The notes: generated by a model not told the origin, from the sequence alone. A DNA stretch of 64,000 nucleotides from RGIG3002 sp045546775 (GCA_045546775.1 JAZQDM010000063.1:124001-188000); one strand, 5' to 3'; counted from the stretch's first letter, positions 7,787-17,097 are shown. Translations and numbers: made by a program.

Positions 7787-8959
7787 ATGAAGAAAAAAAC
7801 AGAAAATAAACTGACCAGAGAAAAGATGCTTGCGATTTTGTTTCTTGCGGTAATCGGAATCTTTTCCGTGCTGAGTTTCAAAAATATAGCGGCATTCTAT
7901 TTGTTTGATAAAGTCAGCTACAACGAATGGACTGCGGAGGCGGGCACAGCATTTGAAACGGATTATATTGCGAATTTTCCGGGAAAAATGCAGTTTGTCA
8001 ATTTTAATGGAGCGATGCGCAATTTTTTGGGGCAGGCGGAGATGAACCGCGTTATAAAAATGGAGAATGGGTATTTGACAACGCCGGTTGCAGAAGTTTC
8101 GGAAGAAATGCTTGCCGCTAACGCAAATAAAACGGCACAATTGTACGAGCAGCTCGCAAAAAAAGGAATTCCGGTGCTTTATGTGATGACGCCTTATTCC
8201 GTTGCAAAATACGATTCCTGTTTGCCGGTAGGTGTAGAAGATTTTGGAAATCAGAATATGGATATTTTTGTGGAACATCTCGCTTTACAAGGAGTACCGT
8301 ATGTTGATATACGGGAAGAGATGCAGAAAGACGGTATCAATCCGTATGACATGTGGTACCGGACGGATCACCATTGGAATACCCGCGGCGGTTTTTATGC
8401 CCATACAAAGGTATTGGATGCGTTGCAAGAGCTTGGTGTTGCTGTAGATATGCGTTTTACGGATATAGAAGATTATACCATTCAAAACTATGAGGAATGG
8501 CATCTTGGTTCAAACGGTCAGCGGACCGGTGTGTATTATGCCGGAATTGATGATTTTGAGTTAATTGTACCGAATTTTGGTACAAGCATACAAAATGCGG
8601 CCGGAGAAACCGGAACGTTTGAGCAGATGCTGATTGACTATGGTCCGTTGGCTGAGAAAAATTACGAATCCCGCTACACCTACGATACTGTATTAAAATT
8701 CTCCCATTATGGCGAGTGGTATCGCAACTTGCAAGCGGACAATGATACACGGATTATCGTGGTGTGTGATTCCATGGCAAGAGCGGTCAATCCGTACTTG
8801 CTTTTGGCGGTGGATTCGGTGTATACCATGGATGCCTATTCGCCGCAACAATTGACAAAAGAATTTGTGGAAGAATATAAACCGGATGCAGTTATTGTTA
8901 TGCATTATGTGGATAAAGTAGGCAATGAAGCGGTTTTCCGGTTTGGTGAGATAAACTAA
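7787..8959 (+). CDS. DHHW/AlgX-like SGNH-fold partner of the O-acyltransferase
   Basis: 390 residues. A membrane anchor at about residues 11-34 leads into an extracellular domain. The motif YRTDHHWNTRGGFYA is the DHHW signature of AlgX/AlgJ-type SGNH proteins, which accept or transfer acetyl groups outside the membrane together with an MBOAT protein. VCDSMARAVNPY may carry the Ser block. The start ATG 7787 follows AAGATGGAG; a TTG at 7769 is in frame. It closes the two-gene operon and is followed by a bidirectional terminator. The target polymer is not evident from the sequence. Confidence 0.85.
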   Translation: MKKKTENKLTREKMLAILFLAVIGIFSVLSFKNIAAFYLFDKVSYNEWTAEAGTAFETDYIANFPGKMQFVNFNGAMRNFLGQAEMNRVIKMENGYLTTPVAEVSEEMLAANANKTAQLYEQLAKKGIPVLYVMTPYSVAKYDSCLPVGVEDFGNQNMDIFVEHLALQGVPYVDIREEMQKDGINPYDMWYRTDHHWNTRGGFYAHTKVLDALQELGVAVDMRFTDIEDYTIQNYEEWHLGSNGQRTGVYYAGIDDFELIVPNFGTSIQNAAGETGTFEQMLIDYGPLAEKNYESRYTYDTVLKFSHYGEWYRNLQADNDTRIIVVCDSMARAVNPYLLLAVDSVYTMDAYSPQQLTKEFVEEYKPDAVIVMHYVDKVGNEAVFRFGEIN

Positions 8960-8986
8960 AAACTGCCGGGAATACCGGCAGTTTTG
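8959..8986. terminator. Bidirectional terminator between convergent genes
   Basis: AAAACTGCCGG and CCGGCAGTTTT pair perfectly around a short loop. The A-run on one side and T-run on the other let it serve both the plus-strand DHHW gene and the minus-strand acetyltransferase. Confidence 0.8.
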
Positions 8987-9020
8987 TTATTTTTTATGAA
9001 AAACAATATTTTATCGTACC

Positions 9021-9608
9021 TTAGTCCAAATCTTGGTTGCATGGATGTTCGTGCTGTTCCGGACTTGGAATGATGACATTGTTGATGTAGCCTTCCGTCG
9101 CATTTTCTTTAGGGATAATACGTCCCGGATTGCCCAATACAATGGAGTGTGAAGGCACGTCAAAATTGATATAGGAAAGCGGTGCAATCATAACGTCATC
9201 GCCGATTGTAACTTTTCCTACAATGGCGGTATTGGCACCAATCCATACGTTGTTTCCGATGTAAGGAACGCCTCTTCTGGATCCGCGGTTTTGCTGACCG
9301 ATTAACAGACCGGTTGCAATGTTACAGTTGCTTCCGATATGTGCGCGCTCGTGAATGAGAATACGTCCTAAGTGCCCGATAAACAATCCTTCGCCGATGT
9401 TATAGTTATGCGGGATCTGGATTTTTGTTTTATAGGAATAGCTGCGCAAACGCAATCTGTAATAAAGCAGCAGAGGTGGAAATTTTACTGTCTGACAAAT
9501 GCGGAACAGTCTTAAATATTTCATCTCAGGTGGGCGAAGAATACGTTCTTTTAACGTTTCTTTTCTTCCATAAACGCGGTATACGTCTTTTGCAAACTTT
9601 TTGTTCAT
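9021..9608 (-). CDS. Left-handed beta-helix acetyltransferase (CysE/WcaB-like)
   Basis: 195 residues. An N-terminal alpha-rich part of about 65 residues precedes hexapeptide repeats: IGEGLFIGH, IHERAHIGSNCNIATG, YIGNNVWIGANTAIVGKVTI, ending in the typical VLGNPGRII. This is the serine-acetyltransferase subtype of left-handed beta-helix enzymes, which in polysaccharide loci usually acetylates sugars with acetyl-CoA. It lies 21 bp downstream of a GT2 gene on the same strand and is probably its operon partner. The acceptor is unknown. Confidence 0.85.
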   Translation of the reverse strand: MNKKFAKDVYRVYGRKETLKERILRPPEMKYLRLFRICQTVKFPPLLLYYRLRLRSYSYKTKIQIPHNYNIGEGLFIGHLGRILIHERAHIGSNCNIATGLLIGQQNRGSRRGVPYIGNNVWIGANTAIVGKVTIGDDVMIAPLSYINFDVPSHSIVLGNPGRIIPKENATEGYINNVIIPSPEQHEHPCNQDLD

Positions 9609-9629
9609 GGTGTGATACTCCTTTGTAAA

Positions 9630-10343
9630 TTATTGGTTAAATATTACTTTTTCATGTTTCTTTAACTGGAATAAAATGCGGAGTGCTTCCGTAACGGATT
9701 TGAGTTTTAAGCTGGATGAGCCGCCAATATAATGAATCGGAACTTCAATCGTATGCAAATTACGGCAGTAAAAACGCATTTCCGTTTGATACATATGTCC
9801 CGTAGATAAAAAGCGGTCCAAGTTCATAGATTCCAGTATATCCCGTCGGAATGCTTCAAAACCACTCGTCATATCAGCCAGCTTTGTGCCCAGTACAAGG
9901 TTGGAAAGCGTCGTGCCGCCGGAACTTAAAATACGACGGTAAAGGGGAAGGTTGCTGACATCCCCGTCTTTGATAAAACGGGAACCCCATACGCAATCGT
10001 AGCCTTCCTGCAGTTTTTCGATAAACTGAGGGATTTCTTTTGGCAGATGACTGCCGCCGCCGTCCATCTCAATGACAAATTCTGCGCCGTCCTTCAACGC
10101 ATGGCGGAATCCTTCCAAATAGCAACTGATTACACCGGTTGATTTTTCATGAAAAATCAGTTTTACGCGGTCGGTTGCTTTTTCTGCGTTTCGGATAATT
10201 TCTTCCGTGCGGTCTTTGGAATAATCGTCAATGACGGGATAAAGATATAAATTATCATAAGGCAGAGCAAGAATCTCATCAATAATGCTCTGCATCGTTT
10301 CTTCTTCGTTTGCCACTGGCATGACAATAATTGTCTTTTTCAC
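9630..10343 (-). CDS. Family 2 glycosyltransferase (dolichol-phosphate-mannose-synthase-like)
   Basis: 237 residues, a single GT-A domain without C-terminal membrane segments. IIVMPVANEEETM begins the nucleotide-binding fold, VIDDYSKDRTEE gives the first Asp pair and VIEMDGGGSHLPKEI the DxD-like metal site. The 'SGFEAFRRDILESM' stretch is typical of DPM1/polyprenol-phosphate sugar transferases. It is the first gene of a minus-strand pair with the acetyltransferase, behind a good sigma-A promoter. Probably makes a polyprenyl-phosphate sugar or adds a sugar to a wall polymer. Confidence 0.88.
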   Translation of the reverse strand: MKKTIIVMPVANEEETMQSIIDEILALPYDNLYLYPVIDDYSKDRTEEIIRNAEKATDRVKLIFHEKSTGVISCYLEGFRHALKDGAEFVIEMDGGGSHLPKEIPQFIEKLQEGYDCVWGSRFIKDGDVSNLPLYRRILSSGGTTLSNLVLGTKLADMTSGFEAFRRDILESMNLDRFLSTGHMYQTEMRFYCRNLHTIEVPIHYIGGSSSLKLKSVTEALRILFQLKKHEKVIFNQ

Positions 10344-10419
10344 ATCAATTTCCTTTTCTTTTGCATCCGATTCAGCCTCAAAAATAAAAAGGCCGTTCGG
10401 TTTTTTACAGTACCTTTAT

Positions 10420-10448
10420 AATATAAAGTGCGGACAATGTTATGTCAA
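10420..10448 (-). promoter_or_regulatory. Sigma-A promoter for the minus-strand GT2 gene
   Basis: On the minus strand a perfect TTGACA (10443-10448) is 17 bases from TATATT (10420-10425). It lies about 77 bp upstream of the start codon. Confidence 0.75.
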
Positions 10449-10467
10449 GAAAAATGGGTGTTTTCAA

Positions 10468-10496
10468 TTTACATTAACCATTTTTGGTGTTATGAT
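10468..10496 (+). promoter_or_regulatory. Sigma-A promoter for the SGNH lipoprotein operon
   Basis: TTTACA (10468-10473) and TATGAT (10491-10496) are separated by 17 bases. The transcript would have a leader of about 85 nt before ATG 10587. It is divergent from the promoter at 10420-10448. Confidence 0.6.
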
Positions 10497-10586
10497 AATG
10501 TGAGATATACGCAAGATGGGAAAATATTGAAATTATACAAAAACATATTTATGGAAAAGGGTTTTTTGGAACGAAAGGGTGAGATT

Positions 10587-11687
10587 ATGAAAAAGAAAGT
10601 TGTTTGTTTGATGTTATCGGTAGCATTGGCGGTGATGTCAGTAGGTTGCGGTTTTTTTAGTGATTATCAGGAGTATCGCGAGAATTATGATGAGTTTCAG
10701 GAGTACAAAGCATATAAGGCTGCTTTGGCAGAAAGTGCTGCCGTAGAAGAAACGGCACAGGAAACGACTCAGGATATGACGACAGAGGAAACAACGGAGG
10801 AAGTTTCTACAGAAGCAGAAAGTTTGGTACAAACAGAGACGGAACCAAAAGATATTTCAAGCTTGACGGAAGAGGAAATTGCAGTGAGAAAAGCATTGCA
10901 GCAAGCTTATGTAACAGAGAGAAATGAAGTTTATAAATGGCCGGCATCTTATGAAAAAACGGTAAAAATTAATGAATTAGACCGCAAGATTATTGAGAAT
11001 GCATACTATTCTTTCGAAGATATGAATATCGTGTTTATCGGTGACAGTATTACAGAAGGGGTAGGCGGTAATATCGGCGCAGACGGCAAGAAAATTAGTT
11101 ATGTAAACTATGTTGATGAGGCGCTTGATTTCAATTTGGTGCTGAATCACGGTCTTGCAGGAAGAACCGTTGCAGATTATGGTGATCCTGCACTTTCGAT
11201 TCAAAAAAGCATCGACAATTTGATTTATATGGATGCGGATATTGTTGTTGTTTTGATTGGTGTCAATGACTACCTTTACTACAGTCAGGCAAAACGTTTT
11301 GGTTCCATTGACAGTGGAAGTACAGCCGGTTACTGTGGGGCCATCCAGCATTTTATGGATTCAGCAGCAAGAAATAATCCGGACAAAGATTATTTCTTTG
11401 TAACATTGTTTGAGCTTTTGGGAACAGACGGTTCCACTTACACGGATTACAACGGAACGCCAAGTTTCAATGATTATATGAATGTGCAAAGAACATTGGC
11501 TCCGCGTTATGGGTTCAATATTATCGACATTTATGCAAGCGGGCTTATGAGTACCGCAGATCCGTTTACGACTGCTAACTTTATGCCGGATGGTATTCAT
11601 CCGAATGATGCAGGTTACCGGATTTTGGGCGACCACATTGCGGCAGAACTTCTTTTATATTATGAAATGCAGATGGAGGCACAATGA
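10587..11687 (+). CDS. SGNH/GDSL hydrolase lipoprotein
   Basis: 366 residues. An N-terminal signal peptide ends in a lipobox-like SVGC (Cys about residue 21), followed by a Thr/Glu-rich linker of about 60 residues and an SGNH esterase domain. Block I is FIGDSITEGVGG (nucleophilic Ser), block III has GVND, and block V is DGIHPNDAGY (catalytic Asp and His). So all catalytic residues are present. It is probably anchored outside the membrane and removes or transfers acyl groups on surface polymers. The start is ATG 10587 after AAAGGGTGAG; the frame stays open further upstream without a ribosome site. It overlaps the next gene by 4 bp. Confidence 0.9.
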   Translation: MKKKVVCLMLSVALAVMSVGCGFFSDYQEYRENYDEFQEYKAYKAALAESAAVEETAQETTQDMTTEETTEEVSTEAESLVQTETEPKDISSLTEEEIAVRKALQQAYVTERNEVYKWPASYEKTVKINELDRKIIENAYYSFEDMNIVFIGDSITEGVGGNIGADGKKISYVNYVDEALDFNLVLNHGLAGRTVADYGDPALSIQKSIDNLIYMDADIVVVLIGVNDYLYYSQAKRFGSIDSGSTAGYCGAIQHFMDSAARNNPDKDYFFVTLFELLGTDGSTYTDYNGTPSFNDYMNVQRTLAPRYGFNIIDIYASGLMSTADPFTTANFMPDGIHPNDAGYRILGDHIAAELLLYYEMQMEAQ

Positions 11688-12235
11688 GTGCAGGATTTTA
11701 TAAGCTGTTTTTAAAAATCATGAAAGTGAAATACAAAAAGGGACTCCTGTTAAAAGGAGTTCCGGTTATCTTTAATAAAAAGGGTGCCACGATGGAAATT
11801 GGGGAGGATGTAGTAATCAAAAGTTCCTTTCTGTCCAATTTGGTAGGACTTTATCAGAGAACAATTATTGTCACACGTACGGCGGACGCCTGCGTGAAAA
11901 TCGGCAACAATGTGGGGATTAGCGGTGCCACTATTTATGCGAGAAAAGAAATTATTATCGGCGATAATACGTGTATCGGAGGCAATACAAAAATTTTGGA
12001 TAACGATTTCCATCCGCTTGAAATTGAGGCAAGGAATGCGGATGTAAAAGAGAAAATCGGCACCAAACCGGTAAAAATCGGGAAGGACTGTTTTATTGGC
12101 TGCAATGCGCTTATTTTAAAGGGCACACAACTTGGCGACGGTTGTGTAGTCGGTGCAGGAGCAGTAGTGTCCGGAACGTTTCCGGCAGGCAGCGTGATTG
12201 CGGGCAACCCTGCAAAAGTAATCCGTCAGATGTAA
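11684..12235 (+). CDS. Hexapeptide-repeat O-acetyltransferase (WbbJ/maltose-acetyltransferase-like)
   Basis: 183 residues with a left-handed beta-helix: VKIGNNVGISGATIYARKEI, IIGDNTCIGGNTKILDNDFH, VKIGKDCFIGCNALILKGTQ, then AGNPAKVIRQM. The His in DNDFHP matches the usual catalytic His of acetyl-CoA-dependent sugar acetyltransferases. ATG 11684 overlaps the stop of the SGNH lipoprotein (ATGA), so the two are translationally coupled. A GT2 gene follows almost without gap. It likely acetylates a sugar inside the cell before export. Confidence 0.9.
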   Translation: MSAGFYKLFLKIMKVKYKKGLLLKGVPVIFNKKGATMEIGEDVVIKSSFLSNLVGLYQRTIIVTRTADACVKIGNNVGISGATIYARKEIIIGDNTCIGGNTKILDNDFHPLEIEARNADVKEKIGTKPVKIGKDCFIGCNALILKGTQLGDGCVVGAGAVVSGTFPAGSVIAGNPAKVIRQM

Positions 12236-12246
12236 TGGAGGCTAGC

Positions 12247-13077
12247 GTGAAACATACAATAACTGTTTTTATGACATGTTTTAACCGAATCAAGTATACG
12301 GTTCCCTGTGTGGAATCTTTGGTGGAAGGAAATCCCAATATTTCTTTCCACTTTATTATTACCGATGACAACAGCAGTGACGGCACATATGAAGCATTGC
12401 AAAAACTGCCGTATCACATTACACTGCTGCGGGGGGACGGACAGCTTTTTTGGAACGGCGGCATGGAAAAAGCACTTGGACATGCGTTGCAAAGTGAAGA
12501 AAAGACAGATTATTATATGCTTGCTAACGATGATGTAAAGTTTGCGCCGGGAGCCATTGAGGCACTGGTAAAGAGGCAGAAACAGGCACCGAAAAAAAAT
12601 AGTGTCATTGTCGGTGCGACTGCGGATAAAGCAGGAAGTACCAGCTATGGCGGTGTGCGTCTGTTGTCAAAGAAGTTCGCGAAGTTTGCACTTATTGAGC
12701 CGTCGACGGAATATGTGATGTGCGACACGTTTAATGCCAACTGTGTGTTACTGCCGGAAGAAGTCTTTTTTCAAGTGGGCAATGTGGATTCCAAATACAG
12801 ACACAGCATGAGTGATTACGATTATGGGATGCATATAAGACGGTCGGGAATCGCCATCTACAATTCGGAGAATCATGTGGGGACATGCGAGGATAATGAT
12901 GTTACCGGTTCCTGGAGAGATACCGCTTTGTCACGCAAGGAACGTCTAAAAAAGAAAGAATCCCCCAAAGGGCTTCCGAAGAGTGACTGGTATTATTTTA
13001 TACGAAAAAATTATGGTTTTTTGCCGGCGGTTTACCACAGTGTAACACCGTATTTGCGGATTTTTCTCGGCAAATAA
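12247..13077 (+). CDS. Family 2 glycosyltransferase (rhamnosyltransferase-like)
   Basis: 276 residues. The GT-A start TVFMTCFNRIKYTVPCVESL is followed by ITDDNSSDGTYE, a LLRGDGQLFWNGGM segment, LANDDVKFAPGA (the DxD-type metal site) and a SDYDYGMHIRRSG acceptor-side motif. These resemble the dTDP-sugar-using GT2 enzymes. GTG 12247 with TGGAGG at 12236-12241 is the likely start; ATG 12235 lacks a ribosome site. It follows the acetyltransferase directly and precedes the second MBOAT pair. Confidence 0.85.
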   Translation: MKHTITVFMTCFNRIKYTVPCVESLVEGNPNISFHFIITDDNSSDGTYEALQKLPYHITLLRGDGQLFWNGGMEKALGHALQSEEKTDYYMLANDDVKFAPGAIEALVKRQKQAPKKNSVIVGATADKAGSTSYGGVRLLSKKFAKFALIEPSTEYVMCDTFNANCVLLPEEVFFQVGNVDSKYRHSMSDYDYGMHIRRSGIAIYNSENHVGTCEDNDVTGSWRDTALSRKERLKKKESPKGLPKSDWYYFIRKNYGFLPAVYHSVTPYLRIFLGK

Positions 13078-13119
13078 AGAAAGACAGAAGAAGCTATGTA
13101 AGTAGCAGAAAGAGTAGTT

Positions 13120-14562
13120 ATGCTTTTTAATTCATTTCAGTTTTTAATCTTTTTTCCGCTTGTGACGCTTGTATACTTTTTGATACCGCAAAAAGTGCGC
13201 TACGTATGGTTACTGGTTGCAAGTTATTATTTTTATATGTGCTGGAATCCTACGTATGTGCTGTTGCTTTTGTTCTCTACGGGCGTGACGTATGCAGGAG
13301 CTCTTGCGATAGAAAAATATGAGGCAAAAAAGACTTTTTTGGTGCTGACGATTGTGGCAAATTTGTCGGTGCTGTTTCTCTTTAAATATTTTGATTTTGC
13401 GGTGGACAATATCAATGCGGTACTTGGATGGTTTGCAAAGGAACCGATTCGTCCGGCGTTTGATGTGTTGCTGCCGGTTGGTATTTCTTTTTATACCTTT
13501 CAGGCGCTGGGCTATACAATCGATGTGTACCGGAAAGATATTTACGCAGAGAAAAACTTTTTGAAATATGCATTGTTTGTGTCGTTCTTTCCGCAGCTTG
13601 TGGCAGGGCCGATTGAACGTTCCAAAAACTTGTTAAAACAGTTGAATGAACATCATATGTTTTCGTACGAACGAATGCGAAAAGGTTTGCTGATTATGCT
13701 GTGGGGCTATTTTTTGAAGCTTGTCATCGCAGACCGTGCGGCCATTTTTGTCAATGCAGTATTTGCAGATTATGTGACGTACGGCGGCCTTTATATTGTT
13801 GTGGCTGTGCTTTTGTTTTCGGCTCAAATTTATTGTGATTTTGCCGGATATTCGGTGATTGCCATGGGTGCGGCTCTGGTGATGGGCTTCCGTTTGATGG
13901 ACAACTTCAATGCGCCCTTTTTTGCCAAAAATACAGCTGATTTTTGGAAACGCTGGCACATTTCTTTGTCCGGGTGGTTCCGGGATTATTTGTATTTTCC
14001 GCTTGGAGGAAGCAGGAAAGGTGAATTGCGCAAGCAGTTAAATTTGTTGTTTGTGCTTGTAGTCAGCGGTTTGTGGCACGGTGCGTCCTGGAATTATGTT
14101 TTGTGGGGCGGCGTAAACGGGCTTTTTCAGGTTGGCGGATTTTACTTGCGCAAAATTACCGGCAAAATCAAGACAAACTTTTTTGTGAATACATATAGAA
14201 CTTGTATTACGTTCTTTATTTTTTCCGTATCGTTACTCATTTTCCGCGCGGCAAGCGTGAAAGATACGTTTGCTATGATGGGAAGTGTACTGCGAACGGA
14301 TAATTGGGAAATTGTTGCAAATGGTGATTTGTTCCGTTTGGGATTAAACCAGTGGCATTTTCTGTTTTTGCTCTTTGCAATTGCGGTGTTGCTTTTTGTG
14401 GATTATTTGAAATACAAGGGCATTCATGTGTTTGAAATCGTGGAGACAAAAAATGTATTTGTGCGGTATGCAGTGTATATGTTTTTACTTTGCATGGTAG
14501 TATTTTTCGGAGTGTACGGAGTGGATTATGAAGCAAGTCAATTTATTTACTTCCAATTTTAA
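13120..14562 (+). CDS. MBOAT-family membrane O-acyltransferase (second copy)
   Basis: 480 residues, about ten membrane helices. It shares the AlgI-type landmarks of the first copy: LPVGISFYTFQALGYTIDVY, FFPQLVAGPIERSKNL, FWKRWHISLSGWFRDYLYFP and VSGLWHGASWNYVLWGG with the catalytic His. Its 3' end overlaps the next gene by 35 bp, so the two are translationally coupled. The likely job is moving acetyl groups to an exported glycan. The ribosome site (AGAAAGAG) is modest. Confidence 0.93.
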   Translation: MLFNSFQFLIFFPLVTLVYFLIPQKVRYVWLLVASYYFYMCWNPTYVLLLLFSTGVTYAGALAIEKYEAKKTFLVLTIVANLSVLFLFKYFDFAVDNINAVLGWFAKEPIRPAFDVLLPVGISFYTFQALGYTIDVYRKDIYAEKNFLKYALFVSFFPQLVAGPIERSKNLLKQLNEHHMFSYERMRKGLLIMLWGYFLKLVIADRAAIFVNAVFADYVTYGGLYIVVAVLLFSAQIYCDFAGYSVIAMGAALVMGFRLMDNFNAPFFAKNTADFWKRWHISLSGWFRDYLYFPLGGSRKGELRKQLNLLFVLVVSGLWHGASWNYVLWGGVNGLFQVGGFYLRKITGKIKTNFFVNTYRTCITFFIFSVSLLIFRAASVKDTFAMMGSVLRTDNWEIVANGDLFRLGLNQWHFLFLLFAIAVLLFVDYLKYKGIHVFEIVETKNVFVRYAVYMFLLCMVVFFGVYGVDYEASQFIYFQF

Positions 14563-15922
14563 AAAGATGGCAAAACGGCTTCTTGGAGCGGTTTTGTTTG
14601 TGTTTGTATTTTTGGGCATTGGAAAGGTTTTGGAGTTTGCATTGAACAACGATACAAATGAGTGGTCCCGTGTATTGTTTCATGATTTTTATGCAAAAGA
14701 AGAAAATATTGATACGCTGTTTCTTGGGTCTTCGCATGTGTATTGCGGTGTGAATCCGGCAATTGTTTCCAAGGAAGCCGGCACAAGTGCGTTTAATATG
14801 GCAACGCCGGCGCAACCGCTTAACGGGTCGTACTACTTGTTGAAAGAGGCGGACAAAAAGCACGATATTAAAGAAGTGTATTTGGAACTTTCGTTTGAAC
14901 TTTTGACCGGAGAATTGGGGCAGTTTAAAACAGCGGACCGTCTGCCGGACAATTGGCGCAATACCAATTATATGAAGATGTCTTGGAATAAGATGGAATA
15001 TATGTTGACGATGAGCGAACCGTCTATGTATTATATGACGTTTTTGCCGGCCAGACGTTATTGGACTAACATATTTGAGTTCGATAAAGTGAAGGAAACG
15101 ATACGCCAGAAACGCACGGATGCTTATCGAGATTATTACATGGAAAACATGCTGAACGGCGTTGTGGAAACGTATGTGGAAGATGGTTTTTATTATTCGG
15201 AACACCGGGCAGCAGGCGGCGTACTTTATGATGTTATAAAACCGGAACCGCTGCAGGAAAGACCGGTTACAGACGATGCACAAGTTTATTTAAAAAAGAT
15301 TGTTGAGTACTGTGAAAAAGAAAATATAAAACTAACATTGTATGCGGTTCCGATTACCGACTATCAGGTTTCGGTGAATGGCGATTATGATTTGTATGTA
15401 GAGCACATCAGGGAGATTGCGGCGCAGTATGGTTTGGAGTATTATGATTTCAATTTGTGCAAGCAATCGGTGTTGGATTTGACAAAGGATGAACTTTTTC
15501 GAGACGAAGGGCATCTGAATATATGGGGTGCTGAAAAATTTTCATATGTGTTGGCGCAGTTTATGAACGAGCAGGAAAACGGTACTTTTGTGTATGAAAA
15601 TTATTTTTATCCGTCGTACAAAGAAAAGATTGCAAACGGAAGAGAGCGTATCATGGGCCTCGTAGTAGAAAAATACGAGGAAGCGTTTGAAGGGAAAGCT
15701 GGCTTTTGTATTACTCCGGTGCATAATTTGAAAGAGAATGACATACAATATCAAATCTCTTTGCTGGATGAAAACGGAAACAAACAAATTGTGTACGAAT
15801 GGTATTCACCGACGACACAACATGCTGAGTTTTTGCTTGCGCCGGAAGGAAAAGTTTTGTGTATCGAGGCAAGACCGGAAGGGGAGAAAAACGCCACAAA
15901 TACTGTGCAAATTGCTTATTGA
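14528..15922 (+). CDS. DltD/AlgX-like extracellular partner of the second O-acyltransferase
   Basis: 464 residues. One N-terminal membrane segment (about residues 15-37, LLGAVLFVFVFLGIGKVLEF) is followed by an extracellular SGNH-like domain: TLFLGSSHVYCGVNP holds the Ser block in the form GSSH, and DEGHLNIWGAEKFS near residue 330 holds the Asp/His block. Family 'GSSH' proteins such as DltD work with MBOAT proteins. About 120 C-terminal residues form a separate region with no recognised motif. ATG 14528 lies inside the MBOAT gene with CGGAGTGG upstream. Confidence 0.82.
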   Translation: MKQVNLFTSNFKKMAKRLLGAVLFVFVFLGIGKVLEFALNNDTNEWSRVLFHDFYAKEENIDTLFLGSSHVYCGVNPAIVSKEAGTSAFNMATPAQPLNGSYYLLKEADKKHDIKEVYLELSFELLTGELGQFKTADRLPDNWRNTNYMKMSWNKMEYMLTMSEPSMYYMTFLPARRYWTNIFEFDKVKETIRQKRTDAYRDYYMENMLNGVVETYVEDGFYYSEHRAAGGVLYDVIKPEPLQERPVTDDAQVYLKKIVEYCEKENIKLTLYAVPITDYQVSVNGDYDLYVEHIREIAAQYGLEYYDFNLCKQSVLDLTKDELFRDEGHLNIWGAEKFSYVLAQFMNEQENGTFVYENYFYPSYKEKIANGRERIMGLVVEKYEEAFEGKAGFCITPVHNLKENDIQYQISLLDENGNKQIVYEWYSPTTQHAEFLLAPEGKVLCIEARPEGEKNATNTVQIAY

Positions 15923-15933
15923 TATGATATACT
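15905..15933 (+). promoter_or_regulatory. Possible promoter before rffA
   Basis: TATACT (15928-15933) with an upstream TGA (extended -10) and a poor GTGCAA (15905-15910) at 17-bp spacing. It overlaps the end of the preceding gene. Confidence 0.4.
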
Positions 15934-15966
15934 AACGAAAGAATGATTTTTTTGATAGGAGTCGCA

Positions 15967-17097
15967 ATGATTTATTTTAACGTGCCGCCTCATGTAGGCC
16001 GGGAATTGGATTATATAAACGAAGCAGTAAAAAATCATAAAATATGCGGAGATGGTGAGTTTACCAAAAAGTGTAACCGCTGGTTCGAAGAAAAAACAGG
16101 GACGAAGAAATGTCTGTTGACGACGTCTTGTACGCATGCCACAGAGCTTGCGGCGTTATTGTGTAATATTGAACCGGGGGATGAAGTAATCATGCCTTCG
16201 TATACGTTTGTGTCTACGGCGGACGCGTTTGTTTTGCGCGGTGCGGTACCGGTGTTTGTAGACATCCGGCCGGATACGATGAATATCGATGAAACATTGA
16301 TAGAAGAGGCCATTACTGAAAAGACAAAAGCAATCGTGCCGGTGCATTATGCAGGTGTTTCCTGTGAGATGGACACGATTATGGACATTGCAAAGCGTCA
16401 CAATCTTTATGTGATTGAGGATGCAGCGCAGGGTGTTATGTCAACCTACAAAGGGAAAGCGCTTGGAACAATCGGTGACTTTGGCTGTTACAGTTTCCAT
16501 GAGACAAAAAATTATAGTATGGGGGAAGGCGGTGCTCTTTTAATCCGGGATGAGAAGTTTGTGGAAGAGGCAGAAATTATCCGCGAAAAAGGAACAAACC
16601 GCAGTAAGTTTTATCGGGGACAGATTGATAAATATACATGGGTGAATTTTGGTTCGTCCTATTTGCCGAGTGAGCTGAATGCAGCATATTTGCTTGCGCA
16701 GCTTGATGTGGCAGAGGAAGTAAACGATGACAGACTGCGCAACTGGGAGTTGTATTATCGTCTTCTTTCTCCGTTGGAAGAGGCAGGAAAGCTGGAACTT
16801 CCGACTGTGCCGGAAGGCTGTGTGCACAACGCTCATATGTTTTATATAAAGGCAAAAGATGTGGAGGAGCGAAGCGAGCTGATTGCTTATTTAAAGGAAC
16901 GGGATATTATGTCGGTATTCCACTACATTCCGCTCCACAGTTCCCCGGCAGGCAAAAAGTTTGCAAGATTTCATGGTGAAGATGTGTATACGACAAAAGA
17001 GAGTGAGAGGCTGTTGCGTCTTCCGATGTACTATGGATTGCAGGCGCAAGAGGTACAAAATATTTCAGACGCTGTGAAAGCATTTTACGGAGTATAA
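15967..17097 (+). CDS. rffA: dTDP-4-amino-4,6-dideoxygalactose transaminase
   Basis: PLP aminotransferase that turns dTDP-4-keto-6-deoxyglucose into dTDP-4-amino-4,6-dideoxygalactose (Fuc4N). 376 residues, the same length as E. coli WecE/RffA. It matches that protein in long stretches: ELDYINEAVKN, GDEVIMPSYTFVSTADAFVL, PVHYAGVSCEMDTIM, VIEDAAQGVMSTYKGKALGT, SFHETKNYSMGEGGA (PLP Lys) and VHNAHMFYIK. An in-frame ATG lies at 15943; GATAGGAGTCGCA just before 15967 and the MIYFNVPP beginning decide the start. Its substrate would come from RfbA/RfbB encoded at 32843-34876. An ATP-grasp gene follows in 13 bp. Confidence 0.93.
   Translation: MIYFNVPPHVGRELDYINEAVKNHKICGDGEFTKKCNRWFEEKTGTKKCLLTTSCTHATELAALLCNIEPGDEVIMPSYTFVSTADAFVLRGAVPVFVDIRPDTMNIDETLIEEAITEKTKAIVPVHYAGVSCEMDTIMDIAKRHNLYVIEDAAQGVMSTYKGKALGTIGDFGCYSFHETKNYSMGEGGALLIRDEKFVEEAEIIREKGTNRSKFYRGQIDKYTWVNFGSSYLPSELNAAYLLAQLDVAEEVNDDRLRNWELYYRLLSPLEEAGKLELPTVPEGCVHNAHMFYIKAKDVEERSELIAYLKERDIMSVFHYIPLHSSPAGKKFARFHGEDVYTTKESERLLRLPMYYGLQAQEVQNISDAVKAFYGV

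Noticed and set aside
15967..17097. Perosamine synthase or ArnB instead of RffA
   Set aside because: The length of 376 residues and long identical stretches fit WecE/RffA much better than these related aminotransferases.
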